Source of the DNA: Desulfobulbaceae bacterium
GTDB lineage: Bacteria > Desulfobacterota > Desulfobulbia > Desulfobulbales > SURF-16
Length of the DNA stretch: 64,000 nucleotides
Assembly: GCA_020444175.1 (NCBI GenBank)
Contig: JAHLLM010000029.1
Location: 1-64,000 of the forward strand
Direction of reading: 5' to 3'
The translations under genes were made by a program, and so were the position numbers. Below, piece after piece: positions 1-10,473 of this stretch. The notes below the pieces were generated by a model that was not told the DNA's origin, did no database searches, and saw only the letters and a list, made by a program, of their open reading frames with translations. Each line of letters begins with the position of its first letter. The stretch's first letter is position 1.

Positions 1-7
1 TCTATGT

Positions 8-52
8 GAGCAGGCCTGATCGTTCAAAGATGAGGTGCAGCTGAATAGTTAC
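8..52. repeat. Copy of the GTAACTATTCAG inverted-repeat element (truncated by window edge)
   Basis: These 45 bases are an exact reverse complement of 47739-47783. The unit ends in CTGAATAGTTAC, and a related, imperfect GTTACTATTCAG terminus follows at 83-94. The left part lies outside the window. It is a non-coding interspersed element; see the fuller copy at 47739-47841. Confidence 0.8.
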
Positions 53-177
53 GTTCACAGTTGATTTATACGAGAGAAACCCGTTACTATTCAGTCAGGT
101 GTTTTTCTCTTCCGCTTAGGATTAAACAGCTTTACCCATTTAAATTTGCCTGTTCGTTATGGTTATGAGGATGCAAA

Positions 178-1245
178 ATGGCTGATAACGTAATGCCACA
201 ACCCCTGTCCGGGGATGAACATGTTGACGCGATTGTAAAAAAAATCTACTCCAACGCTGGTCGCTTCAAAATCGCTCTTACTCCTGAACCCTACGAAATC
301 TGGTACGAATTCTTTTCCGGAATTAATACGGACCTCACAAAAGAGATAAAAACTCTTTTAAAAGCCGGCAAAGAATTCACTCCGGCTCTTCACAAGGAGC
401 TTTACCGCAAATATTTTTCCCCAAAAAATACGGGTGTCATGGATCAGGTCTATCGTGAAACCCAGTCAATGATTTCAAAAATTCTCTCCGAGTTACTTAA
501 GGCTGGTAAGAACACAACTGATTTCGGAGAAAAACTTGATAGTTACTCGCAAAAGGTGCATGGAGCAACTGACGCCACAGCCATCAAGCAGATTATTAAA
601 AATATGGTGCAGGACACATCAACTATGATTTCTTCAAGCAGTCAGCTTGAAGAACAACTCAGTGAAGCAACAAGAGAAGTCGGGAACCTCAAGGCACAGC
701 TCAAGGAAATAAAAAAGGATGCCTCGTTGGATGCGCTTACAGGCATCAATAACCGCAAATCTTTTGATCAGAAGATCAAAAAACTTATGCACAAATACCA
801 GGAAACAAACACTATTTTTTCAGCTATTTTTGCTGACATTGACTTTTTCAAGGAATTCAACGACACCTATGGCCACAAAATCGGCGACCTTGTTTTAAAG
901 ATTGTCGCAACAACACTCCATCGGGGAGTCAAGGGGGGGGATTTTCCAGCCCGCTATGGCGGAGAAGAATTTGTTATTCTCCTGCCGGCAACTCCCCTGG
1001 AAAAAGCAAGGATTGTTGCCGAGCAGCTCCGTGTGCTTATCTCGGTCAAAAAGCCAACCAACCCGCTCACAGGACAGGTCTACAGAAAAATCACTGCAAG
1101 CTTCGGGGTTTCAGAGGTGAGACAGGAGGACACTGCGGCATCACTCATAGATCGGGCCGACACAGCACTTTATCTTGCCAAGCAGTCTGGCCGCAACAAT
1201 GTTAAAACGGAACAGGATGTGGACAAAATTTCCAGTCACTCTTGA
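178..1245 (+). CDS. Diguanylate cyclase (GGDEF) with cytoplasmic helical N-terminus
   Basis: Predicted to make cyclic di-GMP from two GTP in the cytoplasm. The C-terminal GGDEF domain starts near residue 182 (LDALTGINNR) and carries the active-site GGEEF at about 261-265, with the metal-binding DIDFF segment before it. The first 180 residues are helical, have no membrane segment, and end in a coiled coil (about 150-180), so input is probably cytosolic. The product-inhibition I-site (RxxD, five residues before GGEEF) reads KGGD, so feedback inhibition may be weak. The ATG at 178 follows a GAGG ribosome site. No EAL domain is present and the input signal cannot be told from sequence. Confidence 0.93.
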   Translation: MADNVMPQPLSGDEHVDAIVKKIYSNAGRFKIALTPEPYEIWYEFFSGINTDLTKEIKTLLKAGKEFTPALHKELYRKYFSPKNTGVMDQVYRETQSMISKILSELLKAGKNTTDFGEKLDSYSQKVHGATDATAIKQIIKNMVQDTSTMISSSSQLEEQLSEATREVGNLKAQLKEIKKDASLDALTGINNRKSFDQKIKKLMHKYQETNTIFSAIFADIDFFKEFNDTYGHKIGDLVLKIVATTLHRGVKGGDFPARYGGEEFVILLPATPLEKARIVAEQLRVLISVKKPTNPLTGQVYRKITASFGVSEVRQEDTAASLIDRADTALYLAKQSGRNNVKTEQDVDKISSHS

Positions 1246-1323
1246 TGGGTAACTGCTCAACGGCATGAATTTTTTTGCATTCCATTCGGGTTCTGCCGTT
1301 GCCAACCGCGTGCGTCAACCACA

Positions 1324-4300
1324 TTACATCGGCAGGATGTGAACCTCTTCTTTTACTTCATACCGCCCCTCAAGAAAGAGCCCTTTTCTGCCGTCAATAC
1401 TTACCGGATCACCGAACCGAATCTCCTTGCCGCCAATAACGCAACGCTCTTCAGACTCATAAACGTGCAAAGCATGGCACCCCACCACACAGGTTTTTTC
1501 AAGACGAAGCGTTACCACTGAGGCATGGGAGGTCTGCCCTCCTCTGGCGGTCAGCAGGCCGTCCACCTTGGAAATCTCCCGGATATCTTCAGGGACTGTA
1601 TCTTGGCGGATAAGAATGAGAGGCGTCTTGGGATGTGATTGCCTTAACTGCCTGATATTTTCTTCGGTAAAAACAGCAAGCCCGGACAAGGCACTGCCGC
1701 TGACCCCGATACCGTTGCCAAGAACTTTACCGGCAAGGGATTCTTCATCCTTAAAGACAAGAAATCGCTCCTTCTTCTTGATTGTGATCATATCCCTGGT
1801 CTGCAGGATATAGAGATCCGACTCCCTGGGCCCCTCGAAGGTGAATTCCATCTCCTGGGGATTCCAGTGTTTTACGTAGACAAGTTCACGGGCAATGGAA
1901 AGCAGTTTTTCATACACTTCCGGCGCTCTTCTCTCCAGGCTGAATTCCACGGGGCGTCCATCAATTTCCGCCTGCTCCACGGAAATGGGAAAGGTCGTTA
2001 CAAGGCCGCTGACAATATCTTCGCCCTGGTCCCCGGCGGCGTAATCTCCCCATAAGGCCACGCGCCTAACCTTACGGTAGGGATGGGCGGTAAAGACAAC
2101 GCCGCTGCCGGACTCAGGTCCAAGGTTGCCAAAAACCATGGACTGGACAATGACAGCCGTACCCCAGGCGTCGGAAACCCCCATGAGATTCCTGTATTCC
2201 TTGGTTTTTATCGTATCCCAGGAGTCGAATACCATTTCGATGGCCTCAATGAGCTGCAGCCAGGGATCGTCCGGAATACCAAAACCAAGCTCAGTAATCT
2301 TTTTCTCGTAACTGAGGGCAAGCTCCTTCATCTGCTCAGGGCTGAACTGACTTTTTACCGTCACCTCATGTTTTGCCTTTGCATCATTCATGAGTGCCTG
2401 GAAAATGTCACGGTCAGCCCCCTTGGTCATACCCCACGACTGCAGGAAGCGGCGGTAATTGTCCCAGGCCAGGTATTCCTTACCCGACACCCTGGCAACC
2501 GCCTCGACAATTTCATAATTCAGGCCGACATTATGAATGGTCGCCATCATACCGGGCATGGAAATAGAGGCACCGCTCCTGACGGAAACAAGAAGAGGAT
2601 TATCAGGGTCGCCGTAACGGCGGCCGGTTTTTTCCTCAATCTGGTTCAAGGCATTGCGTATCTGCTTCATGAACTCATCCCGGGCCATGTAAAACTTCTT
2701 GACCACGGACAGGCAGCGGAATATTTCAGTGGTAATGACAAAGCCAGGCGGCACAGGATGCTTGTCAATACAGAGCAGGCTCAGGTTAAAACCTTTATTG
2801 CCGAGGAGAATAAGGTTTTTGGCATGGGCGCTTTTTTTGTTAAAACGATGAATGACCTTTTCCGGATTATAGGTCATGAGCAGATCAAGCTGCTTTTCAT
2901 CCAAAAGCTCGCGTTGCCGCTCAAGTACCTGGTAAATCCTGGTGATGAAATTATCAAGATGCTGCAGGCCGAATGTTTCGGCAATAAGGTCGCGCATGAA
3001 TGCCTCGGATAACCGATGGATCGACTCCTTGAGCACCTCTTCACGGTCCTCGCCGTCGCTCTCCTCCCAGAGGTTCCGATACTTGGACAGCAGATTGGTG
3101 GCACCGATCTGCGGTACAATGATCGACAGATTGCTCTGATGGATATTCGTGTAATAGGCGTAAATAAGATCCTTAACTCCTTCCGACAAACCGCGGATGA
3201 TATCAAGGTACTGGGTATAGGAAAAACGTTTGATACCAAGGGAATTTGACAGCAGAGCCACATAGGTTTCCAGCCGCCGGCTGGTAACGCCGTCAATTTT
3301 CAGGGCGCGGAGATAGAGACGGAGACACTTGACAATATGGATAAAAGTCGCCCTGGTGATAAATGACAGATTGAGTGTTGCCGGCAATTTCTCAAGATAG
3401 ATATTGGCCAGGTTTTCCAGGCGCAGCGTCAGGCCCAGAGCGTCGAATTTTTTCTCGCTGTAGCGTCCGTATACAGAAGGAATATCCACGGCAATATGCC
3501 GCTTATGGTAGATATCCTCCTTGGCCTCAAAAACTTCTTCGCTGAGTATAACCTCTTTGAGCAGCTCCAGGTGATCCAGAAGTGAATCCAGACACTGAAA
3601 GGTATCGCATATTTCCAGGTCGGCAAGGAGGTGGGTCATCTCCGGAAAACCGCTGTCAACAGCCTGTTCCAACTGGTGACGCAGCTCCTGGAAACCAAGA
3701 TTGTATTTCAGGTCAAGGAGCTTGTACATCTGGACCAGGGTTGCAAAACGCCGCCGCTCATGGGGGCTGACATCTTCCTGCCGGTTCAGAAATTTCTCCA
3801 TCAGGTTATCGTCCCAATCAAGAAGATCGCTTACTTTTTCCAAGTTGCCGTTGGAAAAAAGTCGTTTGGTGAGGATATGCTGCTCGTCAACAAAGACGCC
3901 GGAAGCACTCACCTGACTGAGCACCTCTTCCGGCAGGAAATCTGCCAGGACACTCTTGTCGCGGGTCAGCCAGAACTGGATAATCCCCTTGATAAAACCG
4001 ACTATCAGGTTCGAACTTTCCACGTGACTCTGCTTGCGAAGAAAATGAATAAGAACATCTTTTCGTTTATGGATCTCGTCAAGCTCGGTGGAAACATCGC
4101 GAAGGTGCCCTTCTGCCCCGATTTCATTGTAAAAAACAGGCATAAGCTTGGTGAACTGCTTGACAAGATTATAGACCGGTTCAATGGGGTTATTGAGCAA
4201 ACGGGTAATGTCTCTCTGAAAGAGGTCCGTATCCTTGAGACAGGTACCTGAAAGTTTCAGGTTGATAATAAGCGCGGAAAAAAGTGTGGCACACCATTTC

Positions 4301-5586
4301 GGTTCCTGCATTATCAAATTCAGCCACACCCTGATATTGGCAAGATGGGCTGGATTTGTAATGGGTTGCCAATCCTCGTCCACACCGGTGACATTGGCGT
4401 ACTGAAAGCCGAAACGCACCGTTTCCCATAAAAATGTTTCAACCAGCCGGCTGCTTTCCCGGTGAAAAACCTCGGTGCCTAAAACCTGGATACACTGCAG
4501 AGATGTGTGCGGATAACGACGGACATTCTCCTTTAACAGCTCAAGAGTCGTCAGCAGGAAAGACTCAATCTCTTCAAACGTCTGCTGGCGGATGAGCAGG
4601 ATGAGACTGCGGTTAATCTCCCGCAAACTTTCTTCATGGATGAGATAAAGTCCGGAGGTGCGCATGATGCGAAACAGGAAAATCAACTTCCGATTTTCTG
4701 CAAATCTGTCGTCAACCTTTTCCTTGTTTCCCTGCACAGCCAGTTTCTCGGGTATCTCGCGATACAGTCTGACCAGATCCATATGGGAAGGCAGCTCTAG
4801 CGTTTTTCGCAAATGAGCCAAATCGCCATCCGCTTCAATGCCCTCAAGGCGCTGCTGATGCTGCTTGATCTGATCATGGGATATAGCATTAAAAAGCTTT
4901 CCGGCATGCCAGTTATCACACATGTCGCTGCACTGCCCCAGAAACCAGGGAAGGGGATCTTCCACCCGAAGCCAGTAAGCATAATTCAAGGTCAGCACCT
5001 TTTTCATCAATCTGGCTGCCGGCTCCAAGTTAAACTCCCCATCCTCTTTCTCTCTGAAATCAAGGAGGGAGAGAGTTATTTTCTTCATTGGATGGTGGCC
5101 TTGGACCATGAGCATGATGATCTCGCTATCAAGGTCGTGTAATCTCCTGAACAGATCACATAAGGCATCCTCATAGCGAAGGAGATCAGCCCCGGCACAG
5201 CTTATAATCCGCTCGACATACGCAAGAAGAGACTCCATGCCCAAATTGAGCAGAGTATTATTCTTTCTGGTTTCCTCAAGGGCCTGCAGAAAAATATCGG
5301 CAAACAGGCCAAATGCCTTTGGCCCCTCAGTGCTGCGACAGAAAAGGGCAACGTTCTTCAGAACGAATGTTCGTAGTTTGGGGAGAATGATACTCCAGTT
5401 ACGGTAAGGATGATGAACCTCATAGAGAAGATCATAAAGATTGTTATGTATACCTTTAAAATCCTTAACAAGATCGAGAAGTTCAAGCCTGATGGGATCG
5501 ATGGCGACATCAGTGACGGCAGTTTCCTGCAGATTTGCCTTTAAGGCACTGGAGGTTTCATAAAGGCTTTTTGTTGTCTGGGTCAT
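1324..5586 (-). CDS. Giant PEP synthase/pyruvate phosphate dikinase-like protein with ~900-residue N-terminal extension
   Basis: A protein of about 1420 residues. Residues ~915-1270 match the ATP/pyruvate-binding domain of PEP synthase and PPDK (LLGNKGFNLSLL, PVPPGFVITTE). The phosphohistidine domain follows at ~1330-1400, with the catalytic His in GGQTSHASVV. The C-terminal PEP-binding TIM barrel of true PpsA/PPDK is absent, since the protein ends about 70 residues after the His domain. The first ~900 residues are helical and unrecognised. It may therefore be a nucleotide-dependent phosphotransferase rather than a PEP synthase. It lies 97 bases downstream of gap in the same direction. The start is uncertain: ATG at 5586 is chosen, while an upstream TTG at 5643 would add 19 residues; neither has a clear ribosome site. 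Confidence 0.82.
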   Translation of the reverse strand: MTQTTKSLYETSSALKANLQETAVTDVAIDPIRLELLDLVKDFKGIHNNLYDLLYEVHHPYRNWSIILPKLRTFVLKNVALFCRSTEGPKAFGLFADIFLQALEETRKNNTLLNLGMESLLAYVERIISCAGADLLRYEDALCDLFRRLHDLDSEIIMLMVQGHHPMKKITLSLLDFREKEDGEFNLEPAARLMKKVLTLNYAYWLRVEDPLPWFLGQCSDMCDNWHAGKLFNAISHDQIKQHQQRLEGIEADGDLAHLRKTLELPSHMDLVRLYREIPEKLAVQGNKEKVDDRFAENRKLIFLFRIMRTSGLYLIHEESLREINRSLILLIRQQTFEEIESFLLTTLELLKENVRRYPHTSLQCIQVLGTEVFHRESSRLVETFLWETVRFGFQYANVTGVDEDWQPITNPAHLANIRVWLNLIMQEPKWCATLFSALIINLKLSGTCLKDTDLFQRDITRLLNNPIEPVYNLVKQFTKLMPVFYNEIGAEGHLRDVSTELDEIHKRKDVLIHFLRKQSHVESSNLIVGFIKGIIQFWLTRDKSVLADFLPEEVLSQVSASGVFVDEQHILTKRLFSNGNLEKVSDLLDWDDNLMEKFLNRQEDVSPHERRRFATLVQMYKLLDLKYNLGFQELRHQLEQAVDSGFPEMTHLLADLEICDTFQCLDSLLDHLELLKEVILSEEVFEAKEDIYHKRHIAVDIPSVYGRYSEKKFDALGLTLRLENLANIYLEKLPATLNLSFITRATFIHIVKCLRLYLRALKIDGVTSRRLETYVALLSNSLGIKRFSYTQYLDIIRGLSEGVKDLIYAYYTNIHQSNLSIIVPQIGATNLLSKYRNLWEESDGEDREEVLKESIHRLSEAFMRDLIAETFGLQHLDNFITRIYQVLERQRELLDEKQLDLLMTYNPEKVIHRFNKKSAHAKNLILLGNKGFNLSLLCIDKHPVPPGFVITTEIFRCLSVVKKFYMARDEFMKQIRNALNQIEEKTGRRYGDPDNPLLVSVRSGASISMPGMMATIHNVGLNYEIVEAVARVSGKEYLAWDNYRRFLQSWGMTKGADRDIFQALMNDAKAKHEVTVKSQFSPEQMKELALSYEKKITELGFGIPDDPWLQLIEAIEMVFDSWDTIKTKEYRNLMGVSDAWGTAVIVQSMVFGNLGPESGSGVVFTAHPYRKVRRVALWGDYAAGDQGEDIVSGLVTTFPISVEQAEIDGRPVEFSLERRAPEVYEKLLSIARELVYVKHWNPQEMEFTFEGPRESDLYILQTRDMITIKKKERFLVFKDEESLAGKVLGNGIGVSGSALSGLAVFTEENIRQLRQSHPKTPLILIRQDTVPEDIREISKVDGLLTARGGQTSHASVVTLRLEKTCVVGCHALHVYESEERCVIGGKEIRFGDPVSIDGRKGLFLEGRYEVKEEVHILPM

Positions 5587-5683
5587 GGAAAAATACGAAA
5601 AGAAAATTGAAAAGTGCTGGCTTACGGCAGAATTCGCAAGCAATGGGGGGACAACGACTGCCTGAGCCGTTGCCCCGGCGATA

Positions 5684-6688
5684 TCATAATGGCTTCTGGC
5701 TCTCCATGAGAAGAATCAAATCCAGAACCCGGTTCGAATAGCCCCACTCATTATCGTACCAGCTGAGAATCTTCACCATGTTACCAAGCACTTTGGTGGA
5801 CATCCCGTCCACCACGGAGGAATGCGGGTTGCCCTGATAGTCGATGGAGACCAGTGGTTCATCTGAAAAGCCCAGATAACGGTTGGCCGCCTTTCTCAAA
5901 GCGTCATTGACTTCGGTAACCGTTGTTTCCTTCTCCACCTCCATGACGGCATCCACCAGAGAAACATTGGGAGTGGGAACCCGCACGGCAAGGCCGTCAA
6001 ATTTGCCTTTCAATTCCGGAATAACCAGAGAGACTGCCGCAGCCGCCCCTGTTTTTGTCGGAATCATGGACACGGCCGCAGCCCTGGCCCGACGGAGATC
6101 ACTATGGGGAAAATCGAGAATTCGCTGATCGTTTGTATAGGCATGAACAGTTGTCATAAGACCCTTTTTTATACCGAAATGATCCATGATCACCTTGGCA
6201 AACGGAGCCAGACAATTTGTCGTACAGGAGGCATTGGAGACGATGTGGTCCTGACTTGGATCATACTCATGATCATTCACACCCATAACAATTGTCTTTA
6301 CTCCGCCCTTGGCCGGAGCGGAAATAACCACCTTTTTGGCTCCGGCCTCTATATGGGCTCCAGCCTTTTCCGCATCAGTGAAAAGTCCGGTGGATTCCAC
6401 TACATACTCAGCTCCCATGGCACCCCAGGGAATATCTGCCGGGTTTCTGTGGTTAAAAATGGTGATTGGCCTGCCATCAACGGAAATACCCTTGTCAACA
6501 ACCTTGACCTCTTTGTCATAAACACCCATGACCGAATCATACTTGAGGAGGTGGGCCAGGGTGGCATGATCAGTGAGGTCATTGACAGCCACAATTTCAA
6601 TATCTTTGAAAGCCTCATCAGCAGAAAGTGCTCTGAAAATATTTCTACCAATTCGGCCGAAACCGTTAATACCGATCTTTATTGCCAT
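5684..6688 (-). CDS. gap: Type I glyceraldehyde-3-phosphate dehydrogenase
   Basis: Glycolytic and gluconeogenic enzyme of the cytosol that converts glyceraldehyde-3-phosphate, NAD(P)+ and phosphate to 1,3-bisphosphoglycerate. The N-terminal [10 protein letters not shown] nucleotide-binding motif and the catalytic SNASCTTNC motif (Cys near residue 153) are intact, as is the C-terminal [13 protein letters not shown]. Length (334 residues) is normal. The start is the ATG at 6688: an AAGGAG ribosome site lies six bases upstream, whereas an in-frame ATG at 6694 sits too close to that site. It is followed by the PEP-synthase-like gene, so both may be in one transcript concerned with central carbon flow. 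Confidence 0.97.
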   Translation of the reverse strand: MAIKIGINGFGRIGRNIFRALSADEAFKDIEIVAVNDLTDHATLAHLLKYDSVMGVYDKEVKVVDKGISVDGRPITIFNHRNPADIPWGAMGAEYVVESTGLFTDAEKAGAHIEAGAKKVVISAPAKGGVKTIVMGVNDHEYDPSQDHIVSNASCTTNCLAPFAKVIMDHFGIKKGLMTTVHAYTNDQRILDFPHSDLRRARAAAVSMIPTKTGAAAAVSLVIPELKGKFDGLAVRVPTPNVSLVDAVMEVEKETTVTEVNDALRKAANRYLGFSDEPLVSIDYQGNPHSSVVDGMSTKVLGNMVKILSWYDNEWGYSNRVLDLILLMESQKPL

Positions 6689-6745
6689 GTCCATCTCCTT
6701 AAATTTTGTAGATTCATCTCCATTAACTCAGAAAAAAAATTCCGC

Positions 6746-7585
6746 CTACATTATACTTTTGGTGACCTGAAGCCTCCCCTCTCTCGCTTCCAGACACTCA
6801 CTATTTATCCGCAATGCTTCATTATAGGCCATATGGGCTTTGTGGTCCCAATTCCCGGCATAATAACTTTTTGCAGCATTACAAAAACCCATTTCCGGAG
6901 CACCCTGATACATATCTGCAAAAATTTCATCCAGCGATTCAAACCAGAGTTCACGAACCACCTCCTCATGTTCAACAAGATATCGCAGAAGGAGATTATT
7001 TTTTGCCTGGGAGGGCAGCATTGAACGAAGCAGATAATTTGTACGGCCAAACAGAAAGCCCATATTTTCCATTTGCCTGTTCATCTCCAGAGAAATTCTC
7101 TCCATGAAACGCTGGCACTCTACTCCGCAGAATTTCTGCATTTCCCCCTGCCAGCCTGATTTCATATGTTGGGCCAAAGGGCCGTAAAACTGATACAGAT
7201 AAACATTTTCTTTCAGCTTCATTGCTTCATGGAAGACGGACCCCAGCGACCAGTCAAGCAGGCAGCCGTTTAATTCAGATTCAGGATCAGCATCCCTCCA
7301 GAGCTGATGACAATCATCTTTTAAGCGCCAGAGCCATCCTTTACTTTTTTCAGAGCCAACAAGGCGATCTATATCCGCATAAGCCAGCTCAGAGGCATTG
7401 AGGTATTGCTGGTAAATTTCTCCGAAAATACAGGACGTTTTGTAGAAAGCCTTCAGCATTCTTGTTACAAAAAAATCACGCCTGTTGTTGAACCAGTCAT
7501 TCTCAGCTTTACCTGCCGGTTTGCCTGCAGATGCCTTGCCCCAGTCTGCGCCAGCCTTTTTATCCCAACTCTGCGTCATGCTCAA
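6746..7585 (-). CDS. Unknown soluble protein whose start lies inside a repeat element
   Basis: A 277-279 residue protein that I do not recognise. It has no signal peptide or membrane segment. The first ~25 residues are low-complexity (Lys, Ala, Gly, Asp rich). The rest is helical and Trp/Tyr/Met-rich with scattered Cys. The C-terminal ~40 residues (AKSYYAGNWDHKAHMAYNEA and following) resemble a single TPR-like helix pair. The start region (TTG 7585 or ATG 7580, after GGAGG) is part of the TAGTGTCTGTCC-family repeat, as the same GGAGGATAATTTTTT and ATGACGCAG string occurs in the non-coding copy at 61572-61740. It lies downstream of glgA, 93 bases away, in the same direction. Confidence 0.8.
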   Translation of the reverse strand: MSMTQSWDKKAGADWGKASAGKPAGKAENDWFNNRRDFFVTRMLKAFYKTSCIFGEIYQQYLNASELAYADIDRLVGSEKSKGWLWRLKDDCHQLWRDADPESELNGCLLDWSLGSVFHEAMKLKENVYLYQFYGPLAQHMKSGWQGEMQKFCGVECQRFMERISLEMNRQMENMGFLFGRTNYLLRSMLPSQAKNNLLLRYLVEHEEVVRELWFESLDEIFADMYQGAPEMGFCNAAKSYYAGNWDHKAHMAYNEALRINSECLEAREGRLQVTKSIM

Positions 7586-7684
7586 AAAAAATTATCCTCC
7601 GGTGAGTGAAGCGGTGAGACCCGGAGATATCGCAGAAAGTGATACGGTATCACGCACAGTCCTTGATTTGGGACAAAATTACTT
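7571..7684 (-). repeat. Degenerate copy of the TAGTGTCTGTCC element in the glgA-downstream gap
   Basis: Read on the minus strand, this stretch aligns along most of its length with the element at 61572-61740. Shared parts are the AAATTTTGT / ATCAAGG segment, the GATATCTC..GTCTC segment, and CCGGAGGATAATTTTTT followed by GAGCATGACGCAG. The terminal inverted repeats are lost. It fills the gap between glgA and the 277-residue gene and gives the latter its ribosome site and start codon. Confidence 0.75.
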
Positions 7685-9310
7685 TTCCCGGAGAACCTCC
7701 TGGTCGCGGCACAAGTGAAGCGCTTCCTTATAAAGTTCACCATATCGTATCACAATTTTATCCCAGGTGTAGGATTTGTGGATAAGTTTTATACTCTCTT
7801 TCTGCATGTTTCTGATTTTTAGAGGCTTTTCACGGAAAACAGCCATGGCTTTCTGCATCGCTCCCATTAAAGCCTTAAAACTGTGGTCATCGTAGGCAAA
7901 ACCCGTTGTCCCGTCTTCAACCTTCACGAGTCCACCAACATGATGGACAATGGGAAGGTTGCCGAAAAGCTGGGCAATATAATCAGTCAATCCGCACGGT
8001 TCATAGCGGGATGGAATAAGAAAGAAATCACCGGCGGCATACACATTGTTGGCCAGCATTGAATCATAGCCGCGAAGAATACAGATTCGGCCCTCATTCT
8101 CTTTACTTTCAGCCAAATCGACAAGACTTTTTTCAATCTCTTTGGAGCCTGTTCCCAGTATGAGCACCTGAAAACCTTTGTCCATCGGCAAAAGGGCCTC
8201 AAGAGCTCCAACCAGCATATCGACGCCTTTCTGTGCGGTCAATCGTCCGATAAATGTAAACAGCGGCTGGCTCTTATCATGTGCCAAGGTGCCGTTTACC
8301 CTGACATGGGTCAGATCCTTGCTTTTTATTGTGTCAATCAGTTTCGCCCGGCATTTTTCCTTGCCGTCCCAGTCTCCCTTTGCAGGAGAATAGGGAGCCG
8401 CTATACCCAGCTTCTGGTAGTCCAGAGGATCAAAATCCTCAGGAGTAATACCATTTGTCACACCCTGGAGCGTTACTCCACGGTCAGCAAGGATATGTCC
8501 CAGCATGCCTGTCAGTTCATCATCACTTGTTTCTCTGAGCTCACGGGCATAATTTTCACTGACGGTATTCATCACGGCGTAAGGAGCCGCAGCCAGGAAA
8601 GGATCAAACCTGCCGTCGAGCAGACTTTTGCCGATTATTCCTGCAGGCAGGGCTGTAACGGCTTTGGCATAAGGCAGATCATCCACCTCCTGATGATACC
8701 CAAGCCCAGCATTATGAATCGTCACAACCATTCCCGTCTTTATGAAAAAATGGCGATACCCCTCAATTTCACGTGCCATTGCCGGCAGCAGGGCAGCATG
8801 TCCATCGTGGCAATGTATGATATCAGGCTGTGTATCCTGACGGAGCAGGAGATTAAGAGTCGCTTTCTGCAGCAGAACATTCATGGCAAAATAATCGTAA
8901 TGACCATTTCCCTGAACAAAATCCGGGTTGTCCGCCTCATCCTCTGCCGTGTAGGTATAAACCCCTTTTTTCTCCTGATACCTGAGGGCATCAATAAGAT
9001 AGATAGTCAATGTTTTCCTGTCATATTTTCTGACAAGAGCCCACATGCTGACATCCTCACGCCTCTCGATACCGACATAATTCATGTCAACCTGAAAAGA
9101 TTGCACTTTTTTAAAACCCAGGGTCTTCGGGTTCATAAAACCGTACATGGGCATACAGACGGATACGTCCGCCTGCTTGACAAGGGACTCGGCAAGTTGC
9201 CTGCAGACATCTTTCACCCCGCCGGCACCGGCAAGTCCCTCATATTCCCTGGTAACTATCCAGACATTCCCTATTTTTTTCTTTCTATTCCCCGTGTTCA
9301 TCTTCTTCAT
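7679..9310 (-). CDS. glgA: Glycogen synthase (ADP-glucose type, GT5)
   Basis: Predicted to extend alpha-1,4-glucan from ADP-glucose. The N-terminal starch-synthase domain starts at [19 protein letters not shown], equivalent to the KxGGLxDV ADP-glucose loop but with Lys moved. The C-terminal Rossmann domain has [12 protein letters not shown] and the typical [18 protein letters not shown] and GGLVKV motifs. At about 543 residues it is slightly longer than E. coli GlgA. The ATG at 9310 lies inside the end of aroC (26-base overlap), which suggests translational coupling. Further in-frame starts exist (TTG 9322, ATG 9301). No glgB or glgC is in the window. Confidence 0.9.
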   Translation of the reverse strand: MKKMNTGNRKKKIGNVWIVTREYEGLAGAGGVKDVCRQLAESLVKQADVSVCMPMYGFMNPKTLGFKKVQSFQVDMNYVGIERREDVSMWALVRKYDRKTLTIYLIDALRYQEKKGVYTYTAEDEADNPDFVQGNGHYDYFAMNVLLQKATLNLLLRQDTQPDIIHCHDGHAALLPAMAREIEGYRHFFIKTGMVVTIHNAGLGYHQEVDDLPYAKAVTALPAGIIGKSLLDGRFDPFLAAAPYAVMNTVSENYARELRETSDDELTGMLGHILADRGVTLQGVTNGITPEDFDPLDYQKLGIAAPYSPAKGDWDGKEKCRAKLIDTIKSKDLTHVRVNGTLAHDKSQPLFTFIGRLTAQKGVDMLVGALEALLPMDKGFQVLILGTGSKEIEKSLVDLAESKENEGRICILRGYDSMLANNVYAAGDFFLIPSRYEPCGLTDYIAQLFGNLPIVHHVGGLVKVEDGTTGFAYDDHSFKALMGAMQKAMAVFREKPLKIRNMQKESIKLIHKSYTWDKIVIRYGELYKEALHLCRDQEVLREK

Positions 9311-10385
9311 CCGCCTCTTCAAATTCGTCTATCCAGCCCTGGGCACGTTGCCGTAAAAGATGATCCGCCAAAGTCAGGCAGACCATGGCTTCGCAAACAG
9401 GAATTATCCTCGGGATGGCCGAGATGTCATGCCTTCCGCCAATTTTGATCTCCACCGGTTCATTCTCCATATTTACCGTTTGCTGGGGTTTGGCAATGGA
9501 AGGAATGGGTTTTACTGCAACACGGGCCATGATTGGGTCACCATTGGAAATTCCGGCCAGAATTCCACCCGAATTATTGGACCTGAACCCTTGAGGAGTG
9601 AGTTCGTCATTGTTTTCGGAACCGGTCATCCGGGCAGCGGCAAATCCCGCACCTATTTCCACACCCTTGACCGCACCGATGGACATGAGTGCTCCGGCAA
9701 GATCGGCATCAAGCTTATTGAAAACAGGCTCTCCCAACCCAGCCGGACAACGGTCTGCAATTATGCCGACGATTCCGCCAAGGGAGTCCCCTTGTTTTTT
9801 CACCTCTTCAATTCTCTCTTCCATACGGGCTGCTGCTTCATTGTCAGGGCAGAACAATCTGTTCTCCTGGATATCAGAAAGCTCCAGTTTTTCGGCATCT
9901 ATCCCCCCCAATGACAAAGTATAGGCAAGCACATCAATTTCGTGAAAGGCCAATAGTTTTCTGGCAACAGCCCCTGCCGCTACCCGTGCCGCTGTCTCCC
10001 TTGCAGATGCACGTCCACCTCCACGGTGGTCCCGAATGCCATATTTCATCAAATATGAAAAATCACCGTGCCCCGGACGGAAAATATCCTTCAGATGGCT
10101 ATAGGACTTACTGTGCGCATCTTTATTGTAAATAATTAAAGTAAGCGGCGTCCCTGTGGTATATCCCTCAAAAACCCCGGACAGAATCTCAACCTTATCC
10201 GGTTCTTTACGGGGGCTTGCCGCCCCTCCTGTTCCGGGACGCCGCCTGTCCATATCGGCCTGTATATCTTCAGGGCTGAGCGGAATGCCGGGAGGACAGC
10301 CATCTATGGTCGCCCCAATTGCCGTGCCATGGGATTCGCCCCATGTGGTGACGCGAAATACCTGGCCAAATGTATTACCTGCCAT
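9285..10385 (-). CDS. aroC: Chorismate synthase
   Basis: Last step of the shikimate pathway: anti-1,4-elimination of phosphate from EPSP to give chorismate, using reduced FMN. The family signatures are clear: GESHG at residue ~17, [14 protein letters not shown], and [13 protein letters not shown]. The length of 366 residues is normal for the bacterial enzyme. The start has an AGAGGAG ribosome site seven bases upstream. It follows aroK by about 90 bases and its last codons overlap glgA, giving an aroK-aroC-glgA order. Confidence 0.97.
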   Translation of the reverse strand: MAGNTFGQVFRVTTWGESHGTAIGATIDGCPPGIPLSPEDIQADMDRRRPGTGGAASPRKEPDKVEILSGVFEGYTTGTPLTLIIYNKDAHSKSYSHLKDIFRPGHGDFSYLMKYGIRDHRGGGRASARETAARVAAGAVARKLLAFHEIDVLAYTLSLGGIDAEKLELSDIQENRLFCPDNEAAARMEERIEEVKKQGDSLGGIVGIIADRCPAGLGEPVFNKLDADLAGALMSIGAVKGVEIGAGFAAARMTGSENNDELTPQGFRSNNSGGILAGISNGDPIMARVAVKPIPSIAKPQQTVNMENEPVEIKIGGRHDISAIPRIIPVCEAMVCLTLADHLLRQRAQGWIDEFEEADEEDEHGE

Positions 10386-10473
10386 GTTTGCTCCTCTTCC
10401 GAAAATTTTCCGGAAATATTTTTTTTGATTCCCTCTTCATGGGGATCAGAAGTTATATGCTTTTTTCAAATGC

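Noticed and set aside
2083-3012. 309-codon plus-strand frame
   Set aside because: Antisense to the intact PEP-synthase-like gene; composition is that of a shadow frame.
8279-9448. 389-codon plus-strand frame
   Set aside because: Antisense to glgA and the end of aroC, both with clear motifs.
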